Assembly (NCBI RefSeq): GCF_014851685.1
Contig: NZ_JACVAC010000008.1
Span: 207,329-271,328 of the forward strand
Direction of reading: 5' to 3'
DNA: 64,000 nucleotides
Origin: Pseudomonas sp. PDM05
GTDB taxonomy: Bacteria; Pseudomonadota; Gammaproteobacteria; Pseudomonadales; Pseudomonadaceae
The notes beneath the pieces were generated by a model, which saw only the letters and a list, made by a program, of their open reading frames with translations, had not been told where the DNA came from and searched no databases. Positions 8,645-20,553 of this stretch are shown one piece after another. Every line of letters starts with the position of its first letter. Positions within the stretch are counted from its first letter, which is position 1. Made by a program: the position numbers and the translations under genes.

Positions 8645-9097
8645 CTAGGCAGACGCCCCACGGTGCTCCGCTTCGTAATGACGAGTCTGAAAAGGCATCA
8701 GCGCTTGGACCTTCAAACCCAACCCCTCACTCAGTCCCCAGGACACCGCCAGTTCATCACGACGGCTGCGCAGTGCAACAACGCCCAAAGGCTTCACATC
8801 CTGTTTGGAAGCAGTCGCCGAAAACAGCTCGATAGCACGCATTGCTTCTAAAACTCGGCTATCCGTCACACACGAAAAACGTGTGAAGCGCTCCAGCAGA
8901 TACCCCGCGCGACGAAGTTCCAGTTCGCAGGAGTGAGCATCTAGAAAGTTTTTCACTTCACCGACGAGATTCGCGTCCGAGTACCAGACAGCTTTTGCGG
9001 CACTCACCAGCGCATCGTCATCCGCCTGATTCAACGGGCATTTGACCAGTGTGTCCAAGGCGGACGAGAGGACGGGACCATTAATAGGCTTCGCCAT
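8645..9097 (-). CDS. Unrecognised protein, partner of the upstream nucleotidyltransferase
   Basis: This 150-residue, mainly helical protein has no motif I recognise; it has no signal peptide or membrane segment. Its start overlaps the end of the preceding nucleotidyltransferase-like gene by 17 bases and a terminator follows its stop, so the two form a closed two-gene operon. In MNT-HEPN, AbiE and DUF6036-type modules a nucleotidyltransferase is paired with a second small protein that is either its target or its antidote, which suggests a similar arrangement here. That is inference from context only. The region looks less G+C-rich than the flanking core genes. Confidence 0.6.
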   Translation of the reverse strand: MAKPINGPVLSSALDTLVKCPLNQADDDALVSAAKAVWYSDANLVGEVKNFLDAHSCELELRRAGYLLERFTRFSCVTDSRVLEAMRAIELFSATASKQDVKPLGVVALRSRRDELAVSWGLSEGLGLKVQALMPFQTRHYEAEHRGASA

Positions 9098-9722
9098 CTG
9101 CAGTCTCCAGATATTCGTGCAAGATATTGGTCAGAATAGATTTAGGCTGCTCTTTGTTGCCAACATACATATCAATCGCCTGCATTGCCAGCCGACGGAG
9201 CTCAGTGGTCACTATGAAGCCCGCCCGGAGCAACGCCATGATGTCACTCACGTCCTGCTCTGTAGCTCTACCCAACTTTGAGATCGCAATATCGATAGGT
9301 GCCGCAATATGCAGGTGCAGCGCGGATTCAAGCGAAAAGTCTTCCAATGGGATACTTCGCTCCCAATAGTCTTCGTGAAGCGGACCAAAACCGGTGTTGT
9401 ATTGAAGGTCATAGTTCAGCTCCATGACACGGCCAGAGTGCTCATCGAAAAACTGTTCAGGAAACTCTGCCAGTAGGGTTTGAAGGCGCAGTGTGTTTCG
9501 ACAATCCGAGGAATAAATCTCCGCATCCACATCCGTGGAAATACGATGGTGCGTATATAAGTGAACAGCGCAGCCGCCGAAAACAATCACCTTGACCGCA
9601 CCCGGCTTGGCGCCTTCAAGCATCAATTCCTCTTCGATGGACTTGAACATCGCAACCAAAGCTCGTCCTAGTGAAGTACTTGTCTTGATGCGCGGAACGA
9701 CGGTATCTGGAAATGCCATCAT
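9081..9722 (-). CDS. Nucleotidyltransferase-fold protein (DUF6036/AbiEii-like)
   Basis: The 213-residue product has the start of a minimal nucleotidyltransferase fold: GG at residues 49-50 in VIVFGGCAVHLY, then HHRISTDVDAEIY with Asp64 and Asp66 as candidate metal-binding residues. This matches the GG...R-x-T-D-x-D pattern of DUF6036 and AbiEii-like proteins, some of which are toxins that modify tRNA or proteins. A later LHIAAPIDIAISKLGR segment resembles the conserved ISKL/AxKL stretch of such proteins. It is cotranscribed with the gene at 8645-9097. There is no clear Shine-Dalgarno; the start may be at 9722 or 9719. An active toxin role is not established by the sequence. Confidence 0.7.
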   Translation of the reverse strand: MMAFPDTVVPRIKTSTSLGRALVAMFKSIEEELMLEGAKPGAVKVIVFGGCAVHLYTHHRISTDVDAEIYSSDCRNTLRLQTLLAEFPEQFFDEHSGRVMELNYDLQYNTGFGPLHEDYWERSIPLEDFSLESALHLHIAAPIDIAISKLGRATEQDVSDIMALLRAGFIVTTELRRLAMQAIDMYVGNKEQPKSILTNILHEYLETADGEAY

Positions 9723-9771
9723 TGAATGTCAAACCCGTAAGCAATGTTGCTGGACGGGCCTCGAATTCAGA

Positions 9772-9851
9772 TCCCGATCACTGAACCGACAGCGACCGTT
9801 AAAGGCTATTGAGGCAGGTTCCGAGGGACAACCTGAAAGGCTTGTCGGAAA
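9772..9851 (-). repeat. 80-bp upstream element, copy B
   Basis: This is the partner of 8493-8572 (64 of 80 bases identical, same orientation). It ends 49 bases before the nucleotidyltransferase-like gene. Its inverted repeat is imperfect (GATCACTG...CAGCGACC). Together with the REP doublet at 9862-9960 it fills the intergenic stretch before that gene. Confidence 0.7.
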
Positions 9852-9861
9852 GGTCTGAGGT

Positions 9862-9960
9862 GCTAGGGCAGGCCCCATCGCGGGCAAGCCCGGCTCCCAC
9901 ATGTTGATGTGGGAATACAGTCGAATGTGAGAGCGGGCTTGCCTGCGATGAGGCCCTAGC
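9862..9960. repeat. Paired inverted REP elements in an extended palindrome
   Basis: Outer arms GCTAGGGC and GCCCTAGC enclose two inverted REP copies, giving one long potential hairpin between the accessory pair and the Nif3-like gene. It mirrors the doublet at 8050-8135 on the other side of the accessory patch. Confidence 0.85.
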
Positions 9961-9967
9961 AGACAAC

Positions 9968-10012
9968 AAAAAACCCGCTGACCAAACTGGCCCAGCGGGT
10001 TTGTTGTTTTTG
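9968..10012 (-). terminator. Bidirectional terminator after the Nif3-like gene
   Basis: AAACCCGCTG and its complement CAGCGGGTTT enclose an 11-base loop, with A and T runs on both sides. It lies just after the stop of the gene ending at 10024 on the minus strand. Confidence 0.85.
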
Positions 10013-10023
10013 CAGCATGCGAA

Positions 10024-10335
10024 TCAGAAATCCGCCAACTGCCACACTTCATACGCGGGTGTCTCGTACGGGTGGCTGAGTTTCAAAGCAGCCACAACAG
10101 CCGCGATCAACTCATCCGCCACCACCAGCTCAACCTTCCATTCGTCAACCACTTCAACCTGGCCCACTTGCCCGATAAACGGCTGGCTGCCGTCCATCGC
10201 GCGGAATTGGCCCCGGCCCAGCACTTGCCAGGCGCAGCTGTCGTAGCTGCCGATGCGCCCGCCGCCAGCTGCGAAGACGGCGGTCTTCACCGTCTCCACA
10301 TGGCTGTCGGGCACAAAGAAGGCGAGCTTGTACAC
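10024..10335 (-). CDS. Nif3/YqfO-like small domain protein
   Basis: The 103-residue protein corresponds to the PII-like insert domain found within Nif3/YqfO proteins, here as a stand-alone polypeptide (MYKLAFFVPDSHVETVK at the start and LKLSHPYETPAYEVW near the end are typical). Full Nif3 proteins bind two metals, but those ligands are in the missing outer domain. The function of this short form is unknown. It lies four bases after purL on the same strand and is probably cotranscribed with it. Confidence 0.85.
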   Translation of the reverse strand: MYKLAFFVPDSHVETVKTAVFAAGGGRIGSYDSCAWQVLGRGQFRAMDGSQPFIGQVGQVEVVDEWKVELVVADELIAAVVAALKLSHPYETPAYEVWQLADF

Positions 10336-10339
10336 CGTC

Positions 10340-14236
<3,897 letters not shown>

Positions 14237-14523
14237 CTTCGGGACAGCCTCGGGAAGGGGGTGTGCTTTGAGGCCGTGCATTCTAGCGTAAACCATCGCC
14301 AACGGCACCCGAAACGGCACCGCTGGCCGCTGCCGAACGTCAGTTGGCATGGTTTGCACGCTATCGGGGCATTATCCAGGGCATTCGGCGCAGTTATTTT
14401 AACCGTCACAATCACCCGCCAACCCGCATTTCTGCGGGCTGCAGCACGCTTTTTCGGCACCTAGCAGACAAGTCCCGCGCTGTCGAGATATGGCGCCGTG
14501 GGCCGTTTGCGTATACTGCGCAG

Positions 14524-15984
14524 ATGTTCTCCCCTACTGCTTTGCGCCCGCGGTGCGCCAAATGGCTCATCGCAACCGGACTCTTCCTGATGCTCAGCGC
14601 CTGTGTTGATAAACCCAGCACGCTCGAGCGAATCAAGGAGGATGGCGTATTGCGGGTGATTACCCGGAACAGCCCGGCGACCTATTTCCAGGACCGCAAC
14701 GGCGAAACCGGTTTCGAATACGAACTGGTCAAGCGTTTTGCCGATGACCTGGGCGTCAAGTTGCAGATCGAGACCGCCGACAACCTCGATGACCTGTTCG
14801 GCCAGTTGGGCAAGACCAACGGCCCGGTATTGGCCGCCGCCGGCCTGGTCAGCAGCGAGCAGCGCCAGCAGCAGGTGCGCTTCTCCCACCCTTATCTTGA
14901 AGTGACCCCGCAGATCATCTACCGCAACGGCCAGTCCCGCCCGACGAATGCGGCGGACCTTGTGGGCAAGAAGATCATGGTGCTCAAGGGCAGCACCCAC
15001 GCCGAACAACTGGCGGCGCTTAAACAGCAGAACCCTGCAATCGAATATGAAGAATCCGACGCCGTTGAGGTGGTCGACCTGCTACGCATGGTGGACGAAG
15101 GGCAAATCGACCTGACCCTGGTGGACTCCAACGAAGTAGCGATGAACCAAGTCTACTTCCCCAACGTACGCGTGGCGTTCGACCTCGGCAACGCCAGCAA
15201 CCAGAGCTGGGCCGTGGCCGCCGGTGAAGACAACAGCCTGCTCAACGAGATCAACAGTTACCTGGACAAGGTCGAGAAGAACGGCACTCTGCAACGGCTC
15301 AAAGACCGCTACTACGGGCACGTTGATGTACTCGGTTATGTCGGCGCCTATACCTTCGCCCAGCACTTGCAGCAGCGCTTGCCCAAGTACGAGAAACACT
15401 TCCGGGCCTATGCCAAGGAAGAAAAGGTCGACTGGCGTTTATTGGCGGCTATCGGCTATCAGGAATCGCTGTGGCAACCAGCGGTCACCTCCAAGACCGG
15501 CGTGCGCGGCCTGATGATGCTGACCCAGAACACCGCCCAGGCCATGGGCGTGTCCAACCGCCTGGACCCCAAGCAAAGCATCATGGGCGGCGCCAAGTAC
15601 CTGGCCAAGATCAAGGATGAACTGGACGACAGCATCGCCGAGCCGGACCGTACGTGGTTCGCCCTCGCTGCCTACAACGTCGGCACCGGTCACCTGGAAG
15701 ATGCGCGCACCCTGGCCAAGCGCGAAGGCCTGAACCCGAACAAGTGGCTGGACGTCAAGAAGATGCTGCCGCGCCTGTCGCAGAAGCAGTGGTACAGCAA
15801 GACCCGCTACGGTTATGCCCGGGGTGGCGAGCCGGTGCACTTTGTGGCGAACATCCGGCGCTATTACGACATCCTGACCTGGGTGACCCAGCCGCAGCTG
15901 GAGGGCAACCAGGTGGTCGAAGGCAACCTGCATGTGCCGGGCGTGAACAAGACCAAGCCGCCGGAAGACAACCCCCAACTGTAA
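14524..15984 (+). CDS. mltF: Membrane-bound lytic murein transglycosylase F
   Basis: The 486-residue lipoprotein has a lipobox LSAC with Cys27, a solute-binding-protein-type (SBP_bac_3) regulatory domain (about 45-270) and a C-terminal SLT domain (about 295-450) with catalytic Glu314 in AAIGYQESLWQP. It cleaves peptidoglycan glycan strands at the inner face of the outer membrane, forming 1,6-anhydromuramyl ends. An open frame extends 60 codons further upstream but only the ATG at 14524 puts the signal peptide first. A -10-like TATACT lies about 10 bases before this start, so the mRNA leader may be very short. It is divergent from purL. Confidence 0.94.
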   Translation: MFSPTALRPRCAKWLIATGLFLMLSACVDKPSTLERIKEDGVLRVITRNSPATYFQDRNGETGFEYELVKRFADDLGVKLQIETADNLDDLFGQLGKTNGPVLAAAGLVSSEQRQQQVRFSHPYLEVTPQIIYRNGQSRPTNAADLVGKKIMVLKGSTHAEQLAALKQQNPAIEYEESDAVEVVDLLRMVDEGQIDLTLVDSNEVAMNQVYFPNVRVAFDLGNASNQSWAVAAGEDNSLLNEINSYLDKVEKNGTLQRLKDRYYGHVDVLGYVGAYTFAQHLQQRLPKYEKHFRAYAKEEKVDWRLLAAIGYQESLWQPAVTSKTGVRGLMMLTQNTAQAMGVSNRLDPKQSIMGGAKYLAKIKDELDDSIAEPDRTWFALAAYNVGTGHLEDARTLAKREGLNPNKWLDVKKMLPRLSQKQWYSKTRYGYARGGEPVHFVANIRRYYDILTWVTQPQLEGNQVVEGNLHVPGVNKTKPPEDNPQL

Positions 15985-16012
15985 GCACGCACTCTCCCAG
16001 ACACCACAAACC

Positions 16013-16271
16013 AATGTGGGAGCGGGCTTGCCCGCGAAAGCGGTGGTTCAGCCAACACCTCTACCAACAGTGCCGCCGCCTTCGCAGCCTCGCTAAAGCT
16101 CGGCAGCTCCCACAGGGGATTGGCGGTGTGAGGGGGATCTCCAGCCGAGCGCTGACAGCCCAGCAACACCAATCACCTGTGGGATCGGGCTTGCCCGCGA
16201 AAGCGGTGGGTCAGTCGGCACATGTAGAGACTGACACGGCGCATTCGCGGGCAAGCCCGCTCCCACATTTG
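16013..16271. repeat. Cluster of REP elements
   Basis: One single REP copy lies at about 16013-16040 and an inverted pair at about 16180-16271, filling the 300-base gap between mltF and the minus-strand trehalose cluster. I see no gene in this stretch. Confidence 0.85.
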
Positions 16272-16285
16272 AATCTCCATCTGGT

Positions 16286-16564
16286 TCAGAGGCCGGTGAG
16301 CAGGTGAACCACGCCCCCCGTCAGCACCATCACCGCTGGCACACCCGCCGCCTTCAACGCCGCGGCATCCAGCCTCGCCATATCCAACAACTGCACCCTC
16401 ACCCGCGTCAGTGCCACCCGCTGCTGCGACTTGAGATTGTCCGCCCCACCCAACGCATTCAGCACTTCGGCTGACAACACCCCAGGCGCGGCGACCGTCT
16501 CGGCAATCAAATCCGGAGTCAACGCCTTCCAGAACGCCCGCTGCAATTTCTCGAACATGTTCAA
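16286..16564 (-). CDS. Stand-alone EIIB-like protein lacking the active-site cysteine
   Basis: This 92-residue protein aligns with the glucose-family EIIB fold: VLNALGGADNL, then RVALTRVRVQL, then a terminal VVHLLTGL. The position of the phosphocysteine is Ala51 (compare HCVTRLRL in TreP and ACTTRLRL in NagE). It therefore cannot carry phosphate in the usual way. It most resembles the last domain of NagE (LDALGGRANV, VAMTRLRV). It is the last gene of the trehalose cluster and overlaps the preceding gene by four bases (ATGA-type). A regulatory or structural role is possible but unproven. Confidence 0.85.
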   Translation of the reverse strand: MNMFEKLQRAFWKALTPDLIAETVAAPGVLSAEVLNALGGADNLKSQQRVALTRVRVQLLDMARLDAAALKAAGVPAVMVLTGGVVHLLTGL

Positions 16565-19077
16565 AGCTCCACGACAGGTGAGGTTTCAACGGTGGCCGCG
16601 TGGTACAGGCGCAACGCCTCACGCACTTGGGCGGCTTCTTCCAGGCCCAGCACCTGACGGGCGATGATCTGGCAGTCGGCCAGGTCCAGCTCGCGCACGG
16701 TGGCCTTGATGGTCGGGATCAACGGTACGCTGACCGACAATTCATCCACCCCCAGCCCGAGCAACACCGGCACCGCCAGTGCTTCGGAGGCCAACGCCCC
16801 ACACACGCCGACCCACTTGCCATGGGCATGGGCCGCCTTGACGGTAGTGGCGATCAAGCGCAGCACCGCCGGGTGGAAGCTGTCGGCCTGGCTGGCCAGG
16901 CGCGGGTGGTCGCGGTCCATGGCCAGGGTGTATTGGGTCAGGTCATTGGTGCCGATGGAGAAGAAATCCACATGGGGCGCAAACACATCGGCCATCAGCG
17001 CGGCGGACGGCACTTCGATCATGATGCCCAGTTTCGGCAGTTCAGAGAGCCCGAGCGCCAGCGCTTCTTCCTGAAGAATCGTGCGGGCCTGGTGCAGTTC
17101 CGACAGCAGGCTGACCATCGGCAACATGATGTGCAGGCGCGCAAAACCGGCGCTGGCGAGGATTGCACGGAACTGCTCGCGCAGCAGCTGCGGGCGCTCC
17201 AGGCACAGGCGAATGCCACGCAAGCCGAGGAACGGGTTGGTCTCGGTGTCCATCGGCACGTAGGCCAATGGTTTGTCGCCGCCGACGTCCAGGGTACGCA
17301 CCACCAGATTGCGCTCAGTGCCCAGGGCACGGGCGATGGCGGTGTAGGTGCCCGCCTGTTCTTCCGGGCTGGGCGCGCGATTGCGGTCCAGGTAGAGGAA
17401 CTCGGAGCGCAGCAGGCCAACCCCCTCGCCGCCCAGGGTCAACGACTGCTCGACTTCTTGCAACGAGGCGACGTTGGCAGTGACTTCAACGTGATGCCCA
17501 TCGCGAGTAGTGGCAGCTAATCCAGCCTGCGCCACTTCGCGCTGGCGACGCAGTACTTGCTGTTGGCGCGCGGCCTCCAGCTGTTCGATTTCAGCCAGGT
17601 TCGGCTCCAGGTGCAGCTCACCTTTGTCGGCATCCAGCAGCACCTGCTTGCCATTGGCCAACGCCAGCACTTGCAGCGGCACACCACACATCGCCGGCAG
17701 GCCGAGGGCACGGGCGAGGATCGCGACGTGACTGGTGGCGCCGCCGCCGACGGTGACAAACCCCAGCACCTTGCGCGTGTCGAGGCTGGCGGTTTGCGAG
17801 GGCGTCAGCTGTTCGGCGATCAGGATCGCGCGCTCGGGCAAGTCCCAGGCGCTGTCTTGAATGCCGAGGATCAACTTGAGCACGCGTTGGCCAACGTCGG
17901 CCAAGTCCGCTGCACGTTCGGCGATCAGCGCATTGCCCAGGCCCTGGAACAACTGGACGGTGGCGAGCGTGGCGCTGTTCCAGGCAAACGCGGCGCTCTT
18001 GCCCTGCGCCAGCAGGTCGTGGGATTGCTCAAGCAATGTCGGGTCTTCGAGCAACTCTTGGTGAGCACGGAAAATCTCCGCCTGGGCGCTACCGGCGGCC
18101 TTGTCTTGCAACGCTTGCAGCGCTGCGTTGGCGGCCCGCAGGCCACGCTGCAATGCGGCGCGTTCGGCCGCTTCACCAGCGCCCTGCTCGGTGATGCTCA
18201 ACTCGGGCTCAGCCACCTGAACCACCTGGCCAAACGCCGAGCCCGGCGACGCGCACACGCCGCGCAATAGTGTCGACGATGACACCGGCGCAATCACTTC
18301 GGCCGCTGCCGCGACCGTCTCGCCGCAACCGTCAGCCAACAGCGCCACCAATGCCTTGATCGCCGCGTCGGCATCCTCGCCCGCGGCGCTCACTTGCAAG
18401 GTGTCGCCGTACACGGTTTGCAGCGCCATGATCGCCACCAGCGACTTGGCGTTGGCGCTCTGGGTTTGCTTGTGCAGGTAGATGCTCGCCTTGAAGCCCT
18501 TGGCCGCCTGGGCCAGCACCGCCGCCGGGCGCGCATGCAGGCCGTTGGCGTTGGGCAGCGTCAGCGGTTTGGAGAACAGCGCATCGCCCTCCTCCTCATC
18601 CACTGCGTCAACCGGCGCGGCTGGGGATAACTGCAACAGCGGCTGGCCCATCTCGACCGAGCCGTTCGCCAGCAAGGTGAACGGCTCACCGCTGACCACC
18701 AGCATCAAGGTCAGCAGGCTGCGGGCATTGAGCGCCACATAATCGGCATCGAATTCGATCAGCGCCTGCCCGGCTTCCACGCGCTGGCCTTCCTGCACCA
18801 AGCGGGTGAAACCTTTGCCTGCGAGGTTCACGGTGTCCAGGCCGATATGCATCAGCACCTGCACGCCGTGGTCATCGGTGATGCTGACCGCATGCCCACT
18901 GTCCTGGATATTGCTGATCACCCCGGCCAACGGTGCGCAGAGGGTCTGCGAGGTCGGGTCGATGCACAGGCCATCGCCGATCAGGCGGCTGGAGAAGACC
19001 GGGTCGGGCACCGAGTCCAGTGCCAGCAGCACGCCGGACAGCGGTGCCAGCAGTTCCAGGGGTTGAGTTGTGGTCAT
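16561..19077 (-). CDS. Multiphosphoryl transfer protein EIIA-HPr-EI of the trehalose cluster
   Basis: The 838-residue protein repeats the order of the nag-operon fusion. EIIA-Glc domain (about 1-150): His77 in LMHIGLD and partner His62. HPr domain (about 168-250): His181 in NGLHARPAA. Enzyme I (about 268-835): His450 in GGGATSHVAILAR, GTNDLTQYTLAMDRDH, and a catalytic Cys in GVCGALAS. All phosphorylation sites are intact. TreP (22309-23751) has only EIIB and EIIC, so this protein is its likely phosphate donor. It may also cross-talk with NagE. Between it and the porin gene lie 187 bases with a REP doublet, so its expression may be partly uncoupled. Confidence 0.92.
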   Translation of the reverse strand: MTTTQPLELLAPLSGVLLALDSVPDPVFSSRLIGDGLCIDPTSQTLCAPLAGVISNIQDSGHAVSITDDHGVQVLMHIGLDTVNLAGKGFTRLVQEGQRVEAGQALIEFDADYVALNARSLLTLMLVVSGEPFTLLANGSVEMGQPLLQLSPAAPVDAVDEEEGDALFSKPLTLPNANGLHARPAAVLAQAAKGFKASIYLHKQTQSANAKSLVAIMALQTVYGDTLQVSAAGEDADAAIKALVALLADGCGETVAAAAEVIAPVSSSTLLRGVCASPGSAFGQVVQVAEPELSITEQGAGEAAERAALQRGLRAANAALQALQDKAAGSAQAEIFRAHQELLEDPTLLEQSHDLLAQGKSAAFAWNSATLATVQLFQGLGNALIAERAADLADVGQRVLKLILGIQDSAWDLPERAILIAEQLTPSQTASLDTRKVLGFVTVGGGATSHVAILARALGLPAMCGVPLQVLALANGKQVLLDADKGELHLEPNLAEIEQLEAARQQQVLRRQREVAQAGLAATTRDGHHVEVTANVASLQEVEQSLTLGGEGVGLLRSEFLYLDRNRAPSPEEQAGTYTAIARALGTERNLVVRTLDVGGDKPLAYVPMDTETNPFLGLRGIRLCLERPQLLREQFRAILASAGFARLHIMLPMVSLLSELHQARTILQEEALALGLSELPKLGIMIEVPSAALMADVFAPHVDFFSIGTNDLTQYTLAMDRDHPRLASQADSFHPAVLRLIATTVKAAHAHGKWVGVCGALASEALAVPVLLGLGVDELSVSVPLIPTIKATVRELDLADCQIIARQVLGLEEAAQVREALRLYHAATVETSPVVEL

Positions 19078-19148
19078 GACTTCACCTGTTGTTTTGTTCT
19101 GTAAAAATCATCGGTTGGATACAAATCCCTGGGGCGGCGGAGATCAAC

Positions 19149-19240
19149 ATGTGGGAGCGGGCTTGCTCGCGAATGCAGTGTGTCAGTCACCGAATACATA
19201 GCTGATACACCGCATTCGCGAGCAAGCCCGCTCCCACATT
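19149..19240. repeat. Paired inverted REP elements
   Basis: GTGGGAGCGGGCTTGCTCGC and its inverted copy, separated by about 45 bases, lie between the porin and the multiphosphoryl transfer gene inside the presumed trehalose operon. Such an element can stabilise the upstream mRNA segment. Confidence 0.85.
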
Positions 19241-19264
19241 ATTAGTCCGCGTACACCCACATAC

Positions 19265-20485
19265 TTACTTCCACCAGTACTCGACCTGCACACCAAAGTT
19301 CGACCCATGCCGCGCCGTACCGTACGACCCGGTATCGGACAACGCCGACCCTGCCGCCAGCTCATTCGCCGCGCGCTTGGCCGCTTCGTTCCAGGTTGCA
19401 TAGGTGTAGTACAAACGCACTTCCGGGCGCGCCCAGAAATCCGGGCCTTTGGGTGACCAGGTCGGGGCAAAGGTAAATTTGCTCAGCTTGCGCGTGCCGC
19501 CACTGGCATCGACCTGATCATGGCCAAGCTCGGTGACCAGCTTGAACTGCTCGCTGATGGCATACGCCGGACGCACGCCGACAGACATCCAGGTCTGGTC
19601 CTGGCTGCCGGGGCGAATGTCTTTCTGGTACACCGCCTCGATCTGCCCGCCGAAACGCGGAGTCACCTGCCAGTCGAAAAACTCCACGGCGCGATAACTC
19701 TTGCTGCTGTTATCCAGGAATGTATTGCCGGTGTAGCCGAGCCCGGTGCCGGGGCCTTCGCCGTACTGCAAGGCGAACTTGTTCTTGCCGCCCAGGAAAG
19801 GTTTTTGCACGTGCTGCGCGGTGAGCGCCCAGCCGCTGTTGGTGTCGCGCCCACCGGCTTTTTCGATGTAGCTCAAGCCCAGTTCCAGCTCACCGCCAGG
19901 GTTGGTCTTGAAGCCGGCAACGTTGAAGTCGTGACGGGTGGCGTATTCCTTCTGGTACAGGTTGTCCTTGCGGGAAATCGCATAGCTGTACTTGAGGTCG
20001 CCGATCAGCACGTCCTCGATGCCGCCGCCCGTGGCGCTCTGGTTCCAGTAGTAGAAGTCGGAGATATGGATGTCGTTACGCTTGTAGTAACGCCGCCCGG
20101 CCCAGATCGAGCCGCCGTTGAGGCTGGGCAGGTTGGACCACTGCGCATACATCTGCGGCATGCGCGCCGAGCCGTTGTTCTCGCCCTGGAACTTGAGCTC
20201 GCGGTCGTACTTGTTATAGAGCGAGGCCATGGCATCAACGCTGAGCACCGAGCCGTCGTCGAGGGTCAGCAGGTCCTGACGCAGTTCCAGCTCGGCGTAT
20301 TGTTCGCATTCGTTACCCAGGCGGTACTTGGATTGCGCCCCCGGCAATTGGAAGCATTGTTGCGGACCGCTGCCCGTTGAAGTGCCTGCGCCGCTGCGCA
20401 GGTAACCGGCAAATTCCAGCGCCTGCGCACCGAAGGGCAAGCCCAGGCAGGACGCAACGAGGCCCAGTTTTATTGTTGTTTTCAT
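19265..20485 (-). CDS. LamB-like carbohydrate porin
   Basis: The 406-residue outer-membrane protein has a cleavable signal peptide (about residues 1-23, ending GAQA, then LEFAGYLRSG), a Cys pair in the N-terminal region (about 42 and 60), and an aromatic C-terminus (VEYWWK) typical of beta-barrel proteins recognised by the BAM complex. The general pattern is that of maltoporins. In a trehalose cluster it is likely to admit the disaccharide into the periplasm. It follows treC on the same strand with a 68-base gap and is probably in the same operon. Substrate assignment is by context. Confidence 0.85.
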   Translation of the reverse strand: MKTTIKLGLVASCLGLPFGAQALEFAGYLRSGAGTSTGSGPQQCFQLPGAQSKYRLGNECEQYAELELRQDLLTLDDGSVLSVDAMASLYNKYDRELKFQGENNGSARMPQMYAQWSNLPSLNGGSIWAGRRYYKRNDIHISDFYYWNQSATGGGIEDVLIGDLKYSYAISRKDNLYQKEYATRHDFNVAGFKTNPGGELELGLSYIEKAGGRDTNSGWALTAQHVQKPFLGGKNKFALQYGEGPGTGLGYTGNTFLDNSSKSYRAVEFFDWQVTPRFGGQIEAVYQKDIRPGSQDQTWMSVGVRPAYAISEQFKLVTELGHDQVDASGGTRKLSKFTFAPTWSPKGPDFWARPEVRLYYTYATWNEAAKRAANELAAGSALSDTGSYGTARHGSNFGVQVEYWWK

Positions 20486-20553
20486 GACGCACTCCGAATT
20501 TTTATTATGGTTTTTGCAGCGCCCCGTGCTCCCACACGGGGTTACAGCGGGTC

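Noticed and set aside
8050..9960. The two REP doublets as ends of a transposon
   Set aside because: They are ordinary REP pairs seen throughout the window, with no transposase and no visible target duplication, so transposition of the enclosed patch is not shown.
14344..14523. 60-codon N-terminal extension of mltF
   Set aside because: It overlaps the promoter region shared with purL; the lipoprotein signal peptide begins at 14524.
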